Origin: Verrucomicrobiia bacterium
GTDB taxonomy: Bacteria > Verrucomicrobiota > Verrucomicrobiia > Limisphaerales > JADLHS01
Direction of reading: 5' to 3'
Assembly: GCA_011525685.1 (NCBI GenBank)
Contig: WYBW01000031.1
Span: 1 to 47,412, forward strand
DNA length: 47,412 nt
Positions 15,888 through 23,148 of the stretch are shown here, one piece after another. The position numbers and the translations under genes are program-made. The stretch's first letter is position 1; each line of letters opens with the position of its first letter. Under the pieces are notes generated by a model, which was not told where the DNA came from, ran no database searches, and worked only from the letters and a program-made list of their open reading frames with translations.

Positions 15888-16055
15888 ATGAAGGATCCAA
15901 TCATCGAAAAATTGCATCGCATCCGCCAGACCCACGCGGCGAAATTTAACTACGACGTTGACGCCATTGTGCGCGACGCCGCCAAACGCGACCGGGCGGA
16001 GAAGCGAAAAGTCTATTCGCTGCGCCGGGGAAAACTGGTGGAGGTGAAGCCGTGA
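15888..16055 (+). CDS. Short antitoxin-like partner of the PIN protein
   Basis: 55 residues starting MKDPIIEKLHRIRQTHAAKF, then NYDVDAIVRDAAKRDRAEKRK and ending KLVEVKP. The helical IIE..H.IR..HAAKFNYD.DAI pattern resembles a small protein family that repeatedly accompanies PIN genes in cyanobacteria and Planctomycetes; I recall this from general knowledge and could not check it. It is highly charged, without a DNA-binding motif I can name. It starts three bases after the PIN stop and ends six bases before the 3' end of the antisense tRNA-Gln. Confidence 0.6.
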   Translation: MKDPIIEKLHRIRQTHAAKFNYDVDAIVRDAAKRDRAEKRKVYSLRRGKLVEVKP

Positions 16056-16060
16056 CGAAT

Positions 16061-16134
16061 TGGCTGCCCGACATGGATTTGAACCATGACAAACAGATCC
16101 AGAGTCTGCTGTGCTACCGTTACACCATCGGGCA
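16061..16134 (-). tRNA. tRNA-Gln (anticodon CTG)
   Basis: Folded by eye on the minus strand: acceptor TGCCCGA/TCGGGCA, D-stem GTGT/GCAC with loop AACGGTA, anticodon stem GCAGA/TCTGT around loop CTCTGGA (anticodon CTG, reading CAG), a 4-base variable region, T-stem CATGG/CCATG with loop TTCAAAT, discriminator G, and an encoded CCA. All stems pair, with G-U wobbles only. It lies antisense to the nuo operon between the antitoxin-like gene and nuoF. Confidence 0.93.
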
Positions 16135-16150
16135 GTCCGTAGCATCTGCT

Positions 16151-16178
16151 AGGCTAAACGCTTTCCCCCACCAGTCAA
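16151..16178 (-). promoter_or_regulatory. Candidate sigma-70-type promoter of tRNA-Gln
   Basis: On the minus strand TTGACT (complement of 16173-16178) is followed after 16 bases by TAGCCT (complement of 16151-16156). The tRNA 5' end is 17 bases further on. The -35 box is near-consensus and the -10 box is weak. It would fire against nuo transcription from just before the nuoF start. Confidence 0.4.
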
Positions 16179-16191
16179 GCCACGCCTGAGC

Positions 16192-17631
16192 ATGCCGTCC
16201 GAATACAAACTCATCCTCAAACATGCCGATCAGCCGGGCTACACGCCCGACATCGAATGTTATTTGAAGCACGGCGGTTACGAGGTGCTCAAGAAGGCGC
16301 TGGCAATGCAGCCGCTGGATTTGCCGGACGGAAAAAGGAAGTCGCCGCAAGAACAGCTCCGCGACGAAGTCATGAAGTCCGGCCTGCGTGGGCGCGGCGG
16401 CGCGGGTTTTTCGTGCGGACTTAAGTGGAGCTTTGTGGACCGTCGCAGCGGCAAGCCGATTTATCTGATTTGCAACGCCGACGAATCCGAGCCGGGCACG
16501 TTCAAGGATCGCCAGATCATCCACAAAGACCCGCACCAGCTCATCGAGGGGATGATCCTCTCATGCTTCGCGAACGACGTGAAGTTGGCCTACATCTACA
16601 TTCGCGGCGAGATGCCGCAGGGTGCAAAGCTGCTTAACAAGGCGCTGGCCGAAGCGCGAGCGAAAAATCTGCTTGGCAAGAACATCCTCGGCAGCGGCTA
16701 CGATCTGGAGATTCACGTCCATCGCGGTGCGGGCGCTTACATCTGCGGCGAGGAGACCGGCCTGATCGAATCGCTCGAGGGCAAGCGGCCTTATCCGCGC
16801 ATCAAGCCGCCGTATTTCCCGGCGGTGCTCGGGCTTTACATGTGCCCGACCATCGTCAACAACGTCGAGACGCTCTGCAACGTGAAGCACATCGTCGCCA
16901 TGGGCGGCGCGGAATTTGCCAAGCTCGGCACGCCGAACAACACCGGCACGCGCATCGTCAGCCTCAGCGGCCACGTCAAGCGCCCCGGCTATTACGAGAT
17001 CGAAGTCGGCAAGGTCACGATTGGCGAGCTGATCAACGACCCCAATTTCGGCGGCGGCCTGCGCGACGGCAGAAAGCTGAAGGCCGTCATCCCCGGCGGT
17101 TCTTCGGCCAAGGTGCTCAAGGCTGGCGAGAAGTTCAAACTCAAGCGCAAGGTGGACGGCAAGGACGTCGAGCAGGAGGTGGACATGCTGGACCTGCCCT
17201 ATGATTTCGATTCGCTGCTGCAAGCCGGGACGATGAGCGGTTCGAGCGCCATCATCGTCATGGACGACAGCGTGGACATCGTCGAGGCGCTGGCCAACAT
17301 CAGCGAATTCTACGCCCACGAGAGCTGTGGCCAATGCACGCCCTGCCGCGAAGGCTCGCTCTGGATGAGCAAGGCGCTGCATCGCCTCACGCACGGCGAA
17401 GGTCGGAAAACTGACGCGGATTATCTCGAGAAGATTGCGAACAACATCCCCGGCGGTCGCACGATCTGCGCGTTTGGTGAAGCCTGCTCGTGGCCGGTGC
17501 AAAGTTTCGTCGCAAAGTTCAAGGATGAATTTGTGGCCAAAGGCGCAGCCGACGAAGCAAAGCGCGCCCAAAATGGCGTCGCTTCGAATTCAGCGGCGGC
17601 AAAGCGAAGAGAAACCGTCGCTGCACATTGA
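16192..17631 (+). CDS. nuoF: NADH-quinone oxidoreductase subunit F (NADH-binding)
   Basis: 479 residues, the 51-kDa subunit that oxidises NADH with FMN and cluster N3. Seen: the NADH/FMN loop LRGRGGAGFSCGLKW near 65-79, NADESEPGTFKDR near 95-107, GAGAYICGEETGLIESLEGKR (Rossmann-like nucleotide site), the FMN-side NNVETLCN, the [4Fe-4S] motif ESCGQCTPCREG near 376-387 and the distant fourth Cys in CAFGEAC near 426. A 40-residue KFKLKRKVDGKDVEQEV insertion precedes the cluster domain, and a charged tail follows. The start is 57 bases after the antisense tRNA; no good Shine-Dalgarno is visible. Confidence 0.95.
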   Translation: MPSEYKLILKHADQPGYTPDIECYLKHGGYEVLKKALAMQPLDLPDGKRKSPQEQLRDEVMKSGLRGRGGAGFSCGLKWSFVDRRSGKPIYLICNADESEPGTFKDRQIIHKDPHQLIEGMILSCFANDVKLAYIYIRGEMPQGAKLLNKALAEARAKNLLGKNILGSGYDLEIHVHRGAGAYICGEETGLIESLEGKRPYPRIKPPYFPAVLGLYMCPTIVNNVETLCNVKHIVAMGGAEFAKLGTPNNTGTRIVSLSGHVKRPGYYEIEVGKVTIGELINDPNFGGGLRDGRKLKAVIPGGSSAKVLKAGEKFKLKRKVDGKDVEQEVDMLDLPYDFDSLLQAGTMSGSSAIIVMDDSVDIVEALANISEFYAHESCGQCTPCREGSLWMSKALHRLTHGEGRKTDADYLEKIANNIPGGRTICAFGEACSWPVQSFVAKFKDEFVAKGAADEAKRAQNGVASNSAAAKRRETVAAH

Positions 17632-17644
17632 AATGAAACTCTTT

Positions 17645-17722
17645 CAACGCAAAGACGCAAAGACGCCAAGTCGCAAAGAACTTTTTGCTTTGCGCCTCTG
17701 CGCCTTTGCATCTTTGCGTTAA
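17645..17722 (+). repeat. ACGCAAAG inverted-repeat element, copy 1 (nuoF-nuoG)
   Basis: The left arm is tandem ACGCAAAG-type octamers. The right arm is the inverse complement (CTTTGCG..CTCTGCG..CTTTGC ATCTTTGCGTT), separated by a short T-rich loop. In RNA it forms one long imperfect hairpin. It ends in GCGTTAA exactly five bases before the nuoG ATG. Confidence 0.85.
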
Positions 17723-17727
17723 GTAAA

Positions 17728-19473
17728 ATGTCCACCGCACCAACAACCGAATCCAAGCCTGCGCCGCCCGCGATTGAGAAAATCAAGGTGAAGGTGGACG
17801 GGCGCGAAGTCGAGGTGCCGAAGCTCTCGCCGGATCACGCCGGCAAGCTCGTGCCCACGACGATGATTCAGGCCTGCGAGGCGGCGAGGACGGATGTCCC
17901 GCACTATTGCTATCACCCCAAGCTGCCCGTCGCCGGCAACTGCCGCATGTGTCTCGTTGAGTTCGGCACGCCCGCGCTTGGCCCGGATCGCAAGCCGGTG
18001 ATGAACCCCGACGGCACGCCGAAGATCGCGAAGTCGCCGCGCCCGGCCATCGCCTGCGCCACGCCAATTTCGCCCGGCATGGAGATTTACACCAAGACAC
18101 CCGCCGTGAAGCAAATGCGCGAAGGCGTTTTGGAATCGCTGCTCATCAATCACCCGCTCGATTGCCCGATCTGCGACCAGGCCGGAGAATGCAAGCTCCA
18201 GGAATACTCCGTTGACTACGGCCAGAGCGCGAGCCGCTTCGTCGAGGCCAAGGTTCACAAGCCCAAGGCCGTTGATCTCGGCCCGCGCATCATGCTCGAT
18301 GCCGAGCGCTGCATTCTCTGCACCCGCTGCATCCGGTTCACGCGCGACGTGGCGGGTGATGATGCGCTGGGCATCATCAATCGCGGCAGCTACAACACGA
18401 TTTCCACGTATCCGGGAATGCCGTTCGACAACAATTATACGTTGAACACCGTGGACATCTGTCCCGTGGGTGCGCTGACTTCGAAGGATTTTCGCTTCCA
18501 GATGCGCGTATGGTTTCTCAAGGAAACCAAGAGCGTCTGCACGAGCTGCGCGACGGGTTGCAACATCCTCATCAGTTCGCGCGAGGAAAAGATTTACCGC
18601 TACACGCCGCGTGAGAACGACGGTGTCAACGGCCCGTGGATGTGCGACGCCGGTCGCCTGAACTACAAGTGGATTCACCGCGACGACCGCTTGAAGGACG
18701 TTTTGGTGCGCGGTCAGAAATCATCCTGGACTGTGGCGCTCAACGAAATCGCCGAGACGCTCAAGCGCGTCCCGCCAGGCTCGGCGGCGATCATCGCTTC
18801 CGCCCGCCAGACAAACGAAGAACTCTGGCTGTTGAGCAAGCTCAAGGCAAAGCTCGGCGCGATCAGCGATTCCGTCCCGCGCACCGGCAAGGGCGACAAC
18901 CTGCTCGTGGACGAGGACAAGAATCCGAACACGAACGGCGCGCGGCTCACCGGAATCAGCTTCACCGAGATGGGCATCAACCTTTCGAAGATCGCGGCGG
19001 GCATTGCGCGCGGCGAGATCAAGACATTGATTGTCTTCGGCGAAGACTTGTTGAAGCGCGCCGTGGACGCGAAAGCCCTACGGGAGAAGGAGCTCACCAG
19101 CGAGGTGGTCACCGAGCACGGCATCACCGCGGAACTGCTCGGCAAACTCGACACGCTCATCGTGAGCGACATCTTGCCGAGCGCGACGGCGAAGCTTGCA
19201 CATTACGTTTTGCCCGGGTGCGCGCACGCCGAAAAGCGCGGCACGTTCACGAATCGCGACGGCCGCGTGCAGCGGTTCATGCAGGCGATCCAGCCGCCCG
19301 GTGACGCGCGACCCGAATGGGACTTTTTACACGACCTGGTTTACAACGTCACCGGCAAGAACGGTTTCCTGACCATAGAAGGTTTGTTCAACGAGATGGC
19401 GAAGGATGTGCCGGCGTTCAACGGCCTCACGTGGGCCGGCTTGGGCGACATCGGCGTGACGGTGAAGGTTTGA
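17728..19473 (+). CDS. nuoG: NADH-quinone oxidoreductase subunit G
   Basis: 581 residues, the 75-kDa subunit that carries most Fe-S clusters of the peripheral arm. In order: a [2Fe-2S] domain (ACEAARTDVPHYCYHP then GNCRMCLVEF, about 50-77), the His-Cys [4Fe-4S] motif region HPLDCPICDQAGECKLQEY near 147-165, a second [4Fe-4S] domain CILCTRCIRFTRD near 194-206, and a molybdopterin-type Fe-S motif CTSCATGCN near 271-279. A shortened MopB-like domain then ends at about 580. E. coli NuoG is about 900 and mitochondrial 75-kDa about 700 residues, so the C-terminal part is reduced. It starts immediately after repeat copy 1, without a Shine-Dalgarno. Confidence 0.94.
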   Translation: MSTAPTTESKPAPPAIEKIKVKVDGREVEVPKLSPDHAGKLVPTTMIQACEAARTDVPHYCYHPKLPVAGNCRMCLVEFGTPALGPDRKPVMNPDGTPKIAKSPRPAIACATPISPGMEIYTKTPAVKQMREGVLESLLINHPLDCPICDQAGECKLQEYSVDYGQSASRFVEAKVHKPKAVDLGPRIMLDAERCILCTRCIRFTRDVAGDDALGIINRGSYNTISTYPGMPFDNNYTLNTVDICPVGALTSKDFRFQMRVWFLKETKSVCTSCATGCNILISSREEKIYRYTPRENDGVNGPWMCDAGRLNYKWIHRDDRLKDVLVRGQKSSWTVALNEIAETLKRVPPGSAAIIASARQTNEELWLLSKLKAKLGAISDSVPRTGKGDNLLVDEDKNPNTNGARLTGISFTEMGINLSKIAAGIARGEIKTLIVFGEDLLKRAVDAKALREKELTSEVVTEHGITAELLGKLDTLIVSDILPSATAKLAHYVLPGCAHAEKRGTFTNRDGRVQRFMQAIQPPGDARPEWDFLHDLVYNVTGKNGFLTIEGLFNEMAKDVPAFNGLTWAGLGDIGVTVKV

Positions 19474-19478
19474 ACCGC

Positions 19479-19730
19479 ATGGCTACGCGACTTCATCCTC
19501 ACGCGCGGCAGCGATTGGCTGAACGCGGTGCGACTGAGGCGGAAGTGTTGGCAACCGTACCGCAGGGCGGTTCGTTTCCAGCGAAGTTGGGCAGGACGGG
19601 ATTCCGACGCAACTTTCCGTATGGTGCGAGATGGCGGGGAAAGTACTATGCGAACAAACAGGTGATCGCCTGTGCGGTCCGCGAGAAGCGGGGGTGGTTG
19701 GTGATCACGGTGATCACGAAATTCTTTTGA
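19479..19730 (+). CDS. DUF4258-like small protein, putative toxin
   Basis: 83 residues starting MATRLHPHARQRLAERGATE, the H..QR..ERG.T..EV pattern of DUF4258 proteins, with a later GRTGFRRNF..G..W and the terminal strand WLVITVITKFF. The fold is thought to be RelE/BrnT-like, which would make it an RNA-acting toxin. The ATG lies five bases after the nuoG stop; the frame is open upstream inside nuoG, but that part is shadow. The following gene begins two bases after its stop. Function is inferred from family and pairing only. Confidence 0.6.
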   Translation: MATRLHPHARQRLAERGATEAEVLATVPQGGSFPAKLGRTGFRRNFPYGARWRGKYYANKQVIACAVREKRGWLVITVITKFF

Positions 19731-19731
19731 T

Positions 19732-19974
19732 ATGAAACTGACATACGATCCGCGATACAACATCGCCTACATCCGCTTGATGGAGAAAAAGGCTCAGGTC
19801 GAGACGATCCAGGTCAGCGACGAACTGAACATTGACATCGCGCCTGATGGCCGGGTGTATGGCATCGAACTGCTCAACGCAAACAAACAGTTGCGCGCTC
19901 AGGATGGGGGGCGCTTGATCGTTCGCAACGAGGCCGCAGGCGAGGAATTGGAACTGCCACTGGCGGCCTCCTGA
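19732..19974 (+). CDS. DUF2283 protein, putative antitoxin
   Basis: 80 residues starting MKLTYDPRYNIAYIRL, followed by V..SDELNIDIAPDGRVYGIELLNA. This is the diagnostic Y-D...N.AYI.L ... D.D..G...GIE.L.A pattern of DUF2283. Genes of this family are frequently found directly beside DUF4258 genes, so a toxin-antitoxin-like unit is the natural reading, although proof for this pair is lacking. It ends three bases before nuoH, so the pair is inserted seamlessly between nuoG and nuoH. Confidence 0.75.
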   Translation: MKLTYDPRYNIAYIRLMEKKAQVETIQVSDELNIDIAPDGRVYGIELLNANKQLRAQDGGRLIVRNEAAGEELELPLAAS

Positions 19975-19977
19975 TCC

Positions 19978-21072
19978 ATGATTGATTGGTTCAACAATCT
20001 GGGTGCGAACACCCAATTCGCGCTGTTCACGGCCGTGAAGGCGGTGGGCGCCTTTGCCGTGCTGATGACCATGGTCGCCTACGTGGTGCTTGTGGAACGA
20101 CGGGTGTGTGCATTCATTCAGGGACGGCTCGGCCCAAACCGCGCCGGCCCGTTTGGGCTGTTGCAGCCCGCCGCCGACGCGGTAAAGGCATTCTTCAAGG
20201 AGGAAGTCGTGCCGGCGCATGTCCGCAAGGTGTTTTACATCCTGGCTCCGGCCATTGCGCTGATCCCGGCGATCTTGAATCTCGCGGTGATTCCCTTCGG
20301 CTCCACCCTCGGCAATCCCGACAACAAAATGGTGCTGGCCGATTTGAATGTCGGCATTCTCTACGTGTTTGGCATCGTGTCGCTCGGGGTTTACAGCATC
20401 GTGCTGGCGGGCTACGCGGCCAACTCGAAGTATCCGTTCCTCGGCGGCATTCGCTCCAGCGCGCAAATGATCTCCTACGAAATCGCCATGGGCATGAGCG
20501 TCATTCCGATCTTTCTGCTCGTCGGCGACCTGAACCTGAGCCGCATCATCGAGTTCCAGATCGGCACGGTCGCCTGGCTGCCGGCGTGGTTGCCTTTGCC
20601 GAACTGGCTGGTGTTTCAAACTCCGATGACTTTCCTGGCCTTCTGCATCTTTCTCGCGGCGGCGTTCGCGGAAACCAACCGCACCCCGTTCGACCTGCCG
20701 GAGGCGGAACAGGAACTCGCCGGCGGTTACAACATCGAGTACAGCTCCATCAAATTCGCTCTGTTCTTCATGGGCGAATACGCCGCGATGATCATTGCCT
20801 CATGCATCATGGTGACGCTTTTTTTTGGCGGCTGGACGTTGCCGTGGCTTGGGCTGGATCAACCGGCCACCACGCTGATCGGCGGGGTGCTGCACATTGG
20901 CATCTTCCTCGGGAAGGTGTTCTTGTTTCTGCTCCTGTTCGTCTGGGTGCGCTGGATGTGGCCGCGCTTTCGGTATGATCAACTCATGAACCTCGGCTGG
21001 CTGCGCTTCATCCCGCTCGCGCTGGCGAACATCGTGGTCACGGCGGTGTGGTTGTGGTGGCAGGCAAATTGA
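19978..21072 (+). CDS. nuoH: NADH-quinone oxidoreductase subunit H
   Basis: 364 residues, the membrane subunit (ND1) at the junction of the two arms that lines the quinone channel. About eight transmembrane helices are visible. Signature loops: VVLVERRVCAFIQGRLGPNRAGPFGLLQP near 36-64, YAANSKYPFLGGIRSSAQMISYEIAMG, and ETNRTPFDLPEAEQELAGGYNIEYSS near 232-257. Length is typical (320-430). It is followed by about 180 bases of palindromes that lead into the IS200-like insertion. Confidence 0.95.
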   Translation: MIDWFNNLGANTQFALFTAVKAVGAFAVLMTMVAYVVLVERRVCAFIQGRLGPNRAGPFGLLQPAADAVKAFFKEEVVPAHVRKVFYILAPAIALIPAILNLAVIPFGSTLGNPDNKMVLADLNVGILYVFGIVSLGVYSIVLAGYAANSKYPFLGGIRSSAQMISYEIAMGMSVIPIFLLVGDLNLSRIIEFQIGTVAWLPAWLPLPNWLVFQTPMTFLAFCIFLAAAFAETNRTPFDLPEAEQELAGGYNIEYSSIKFALFFMGEYAAMIIASCIMVTLFFGGWTLPWLGLDQPATTLIGGVLHIGIFLGKVFLFLLLFVWVRWMWPRFRYDQLMNLGWLRFIPLALANIVVTAVWLWWQAN

Positions 21073-21150
21073 GAGCAATGGAAATAAATCAATGCTGCGC
21101 AGAAGCATCTGGCTTTGGCCAGAAGCTCCGCATTTGCTTTTCCGCCTTTT

Positions 21151-21769
21151 CATTAACACCTCGCTTTAGCGAGGTGTTGGCCGTGGCAAGTAATCGAAAA
21201 ACTGTTTCAACAGTTTTTCACGCGTCAGCAGGACACAAGGAATGAACCAAGCCTATGTCACTTTACTCCTGCTCTCGCGTCTGGCTGCACATCGTGTGGG
21301 CCACGCTGGAGCGTTGTCCATTCTTGGACAAGCCCGCCGCTGCGAAGCTTTCTGCCTGGCTTCACGACTGCGCCAAGCAGAAGAAGATTTACATGAAGAT
21401 CAACTTCGTGAACCCGGATCACGTTTATGCGTTGGTAGATTTGCCGACGAATCTGTGCGTCGAGGATATGATGCAACTTTTCAAGGGTGGTTCATCTCAC
21501 TGGGTGAACGACCAGAGTCTCGTAGCGGGCAGGTTCGGTTGGGGGCGCGGATCTGGAGTGTTCTCGGTTTCGGAGTCGGGTGTGCCGGATGTTTGCGCCT
21601 ACATCGCCAATCAGGAAGAACATCATCGCAAGCGGAATTTTGCCGAGGAACTGAAGCTGTTCGTGGAGCGCTATGGGCTGGAATGGCGAAAGGACAAGGA
21701 ATGAAACTGTTGAAACAGTTCCCTTCGCCGCGCGCCACCTACACCTCGCTAAAGCGAGGTGTTAATGAG
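21151..21769 (+). mobile_element. IS200-like unit bounded by paired REP-like palindromes (nuoH-nuoI)
   Basis: The left border holds ACACCTCGCT-type palindrome 21154-21178 followed by AAAAACTGTT-TC-AACAGTTTTT at 21197-21218. The right border holds AACTGTT-GA-AACAGTT at 21705-21720, then ACACCTCGCT-AA-AGCGAGGTGT at 21741-21762 and TTAATGAG. The two borders are inverse complements of each other in layout and sequence. The transposase gene lies between them. Border hairpins rather than long terminal repeats fit the IS200/IS605 and REP-transposase way of marking ends. Confidence 0.75.
21255..21704 (+). CDS. IS200-like (Y1/HUH family) transposase with altered HUH motif
   Basis: 149 residues. The pattern W..HIVWATLER...L, then DHVYALVDLP, SVEDMMQLFKGGS-type SHWVN, RFGWGRGSGVFSVS and YIANQEEHHRKRNFAEEL matches the Y1 transposase family widespread in Bacteroidetes and Verrucomicrobia. 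In active members the metal motif is His-hydrophobic-His (HVH or HIH). Here it reads H-V-Y, so one metal ligand is lost. The presumed nucleophile Tyr is the one in VCAYIANQEEHH. AAGGAA lies upstream at 21237-21242. It may be a decaying transposase, or a domesticated one acting on the surrounding palindromes. Confidence 0.78.
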   Translation: MSLYSCSRVWLHIVWATLERCPFLDKPAAAKLSAWLHDCAKQKKIYMKINFVNPDHVYALVDLPTNLCVEDMMQLFKGGSSHWVNDQSLVAGRFGWGRGSGVFSVSESGVPDVCAYIANQEEHHRKRNFAEELKLFVERYGLEWRKDKE

Positions 21770-21864
21770 AGGGCGACCATCACGGAAGCACCCTTGGTCT
21801 GGCGCCAGCCGCGCGTGCAGGACATTTTGGCAAATCAAACGTCGGGCGAAAGTTGCCGCGCCGC

Positions 21865-21933
21865 TCTCATTAACACCCGGTTTCAACCGGGTGTAAGCAA
21901 ACACATGAGCGCAGAAACTGTTTTAACGGTTTC
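21865..21933 (+). repeat. Solo REP-like palindrome pair upstream of nuoI
   Basis: CTCATT, then ACACCCGGTT-TC-AACCGGGTGT (21873-21894), then GAAACTGTT-TT-AACGGTTTC (21914-21933). This has the same two-hairpin order as the left border of the IS200-like unit, without a transposase. It ends 16 bases before the nuoI ATG. The segment 21770-21864 between it and the IS unit shows nothing else. Confidence 0.75.
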
Positions 21934-21949
21934 ATGGAGTCGAAACTGA

Positions 21950-22492
21950 ATGATCGTTAAACGCAAACCTCTGAATTTGTTCGAACGGCTTTACCTGCCG
22001 GCCATCATCGGCGGGTTCAAAGTCACGCTGCGCCACTTCTTCAGCAAGAAGGTGACGATGCAGTATCCCGAGGAGAAATGGGTCGTGCCCGAGGGATATC
22101 GCGGCGCGCCGTATCTCGTGAAGGATCAGGAAGGGAACACCAAATGCGTGAGCTGTCAGCTTTGCGAATTCGTCTGTCCGCCGAAAGCCATCAAGATCAC
22201 GCCCCCCGGTCCGGCGGGTCAGCTTGCGGATCGTCCGAACGCGGAGAAGATGCCGAAGCAATTCGAGATCAACATGCTGCGGTGCATCTTCTGTGGCTTC
22301 TGCCAGGAAGTCTGCCCGGAGGAAGCGATTTTTCTGCAAAAAGATTATTCGCTCACCGGCACGAGCCGCGCGGAGATGATTTACGACAAGGACAAACTCC
22401 TCGCCCTTGGTGGTGTTCATGCGGGTGTTCAGAAGTGGAAACACAAAGCCGAAGAGGCAAAAACGCAGGACAATTTCCCGGTGAAGGTTTAA
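21950..22492 (+). CDS. nuoI: NADH-quinone oxidoreductase subunit I
   Basis: 180 residues, the ferredoxin-like subunit with clusters N6a and N6b that link NuoG to NuoB. Two complete [4Fe-4S] motifs are present: CVSCQLCEFVCPP near 66-78 and CIFCGFCQEVCPEEAI near 107-122. The N-terminal amphipathic helix and the YPEEKWVVPEGYRG stretch are typical. It stands between two repeat blocks, with no Shine-Dalgarno evident. The tail KVGGVH..VQKWKHKAEE is the usual short C-terminal extension type. Confidence 0.95.
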   Translation: MIVKRKPLNLFERLYLPAIIGGFKVTLRHFFSKKVTMQYPEEKWVVPEGYRGAPYLVKDQEGNTKCVSCQLCEFVCPPKAIKITPPGPAGQLADRPNAEKMPKQFEINMLRCIFCGFCQEVCPEEAIFLQKDYSLTGTSRAEMIYDKDKLLALGGVHAGVQKWKHKAEEAKTQDNFPVKV

Positions 22493-22493
22493 G

Positions 22494-22628
22494 CAACCAC
22501 GAATGGACACGGATCAAAACGCATTGACTTCGCAAATGGGGCTGCTGCGCCTCGCAGAGGCGCGCTCCGGAGCGCGGGTCTGTGACCCGCAGCGCGTGGA
22601 GTTTGCCTTCGTGTTCATTCGAGATTTC
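22494..22628 (+). repeat. ACCACGAATGGACACG-type repeat between nuoI and nuoJ
   Basis: The left arm CAACCACGAATGGACACGG is mirrored by an imperfect inverse arm TTCGTGTTCATTCGAG at the right. Between the arms lie three strict hairpins: GCGCCTC-GCA-GAGGCGC, the perfect palindrome GCGCTCCGGAGCGC, and GCGGGTC-TGT-GACCCGC. It is a different repeat type from the ACGCAAAG and REP-like ones. Confidence 0.65.
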
Positions 22629-22641
22629 AGAACAGTTAAGC

Positions 22642-23148
22642 ATGGTAACTGACATCCTATTTTACGTCTTCGCGATTGCGACGCTGGTTTTCGGCGCGCT
22701 CGTTGTTGCGAATCCGTTCAGCCGCAATCCGGTCACGAGCGCGATGTTTCTCGTGCTTACGATCATCTCGATGGCAGGACTATTCGTGCTGCTGCATGCG
22801 TTCTTTCTCGCGGCGGTGCAGGTGCTGGTCTATGCGGGCGCGGTCATGGTGCTGTTCCTGTTTGTCATCATGCTGCTCGACCTCAAGGAAGAAGAGCAGC
22901 GCAAGATCAAGAAGACCGGCCTGGTGGCGGGCCTGGTGTCCGTGGGGGCCATCGTCGCCATATTCATTCGCTCGTTGCTGGCGAGTGAGCCTTCGCGGGG
23001 ATTGGGCGACCCGCAGTTGGAAGGCTCGACGTTCGCCCTCGGCAAGCTCCTGTTCACCGATTACCTGTTGCCGTTTGAAATCGTCTCACTCCTGCTCCTC
23101 GTGGCGATGGTGGGCGTGATTTTACTCAGCAAGAAGGATCTGAAATGA
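22642..23148 (+). CDS. nuoJ: NADH-quinone oxidoreductase subunit J
   Basis: 168 residues, membrane subunit ND6. Five hydrophobic segments are visible; FSRNPVTSAMFLVLTIISMAGLFVLL and QVLVYAGAVMVLFLFVIMLL carry the family signature, with the pi-bulge helix motif VYAGAVMVLF. The ATG at 22642 gives the canonical N-terminus (MVTDILFYVF); the open frame upstream is repeat-derived. Directly after its TGA the next repeat element begins. Confidence 0.93.
   Translation: MVTDILFYVFAIATLVFGALVVANPFSRNPVTSAMFLVLTIISMAGLFVLLHAFFLAAVQVLVYAGAVMVLFLFVIMLLDLKEEEQRKIKKTGLVAGLVSVGAIVAIFIRSLLASEPSRGLGDPQLEGSTFALGKLLFTDYLLPFEIVSLLLLVAMVGVILLSKKDLK

Noticed and set aside
15873..16145. 90-codon minus-strand frame across the tRNA-Gln
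   Set aside because: It reads through the tRNA (WCNGSTADSGSV pattern), the usual spurious translation of a tRNA-Gln gene.
21242..21949. 235-codon frame overlapping the IS200-like transposase
   Set aside because: The overlapping frame at 21255 has all the transposase motifs; this one has none, and it runs through the palindromes.
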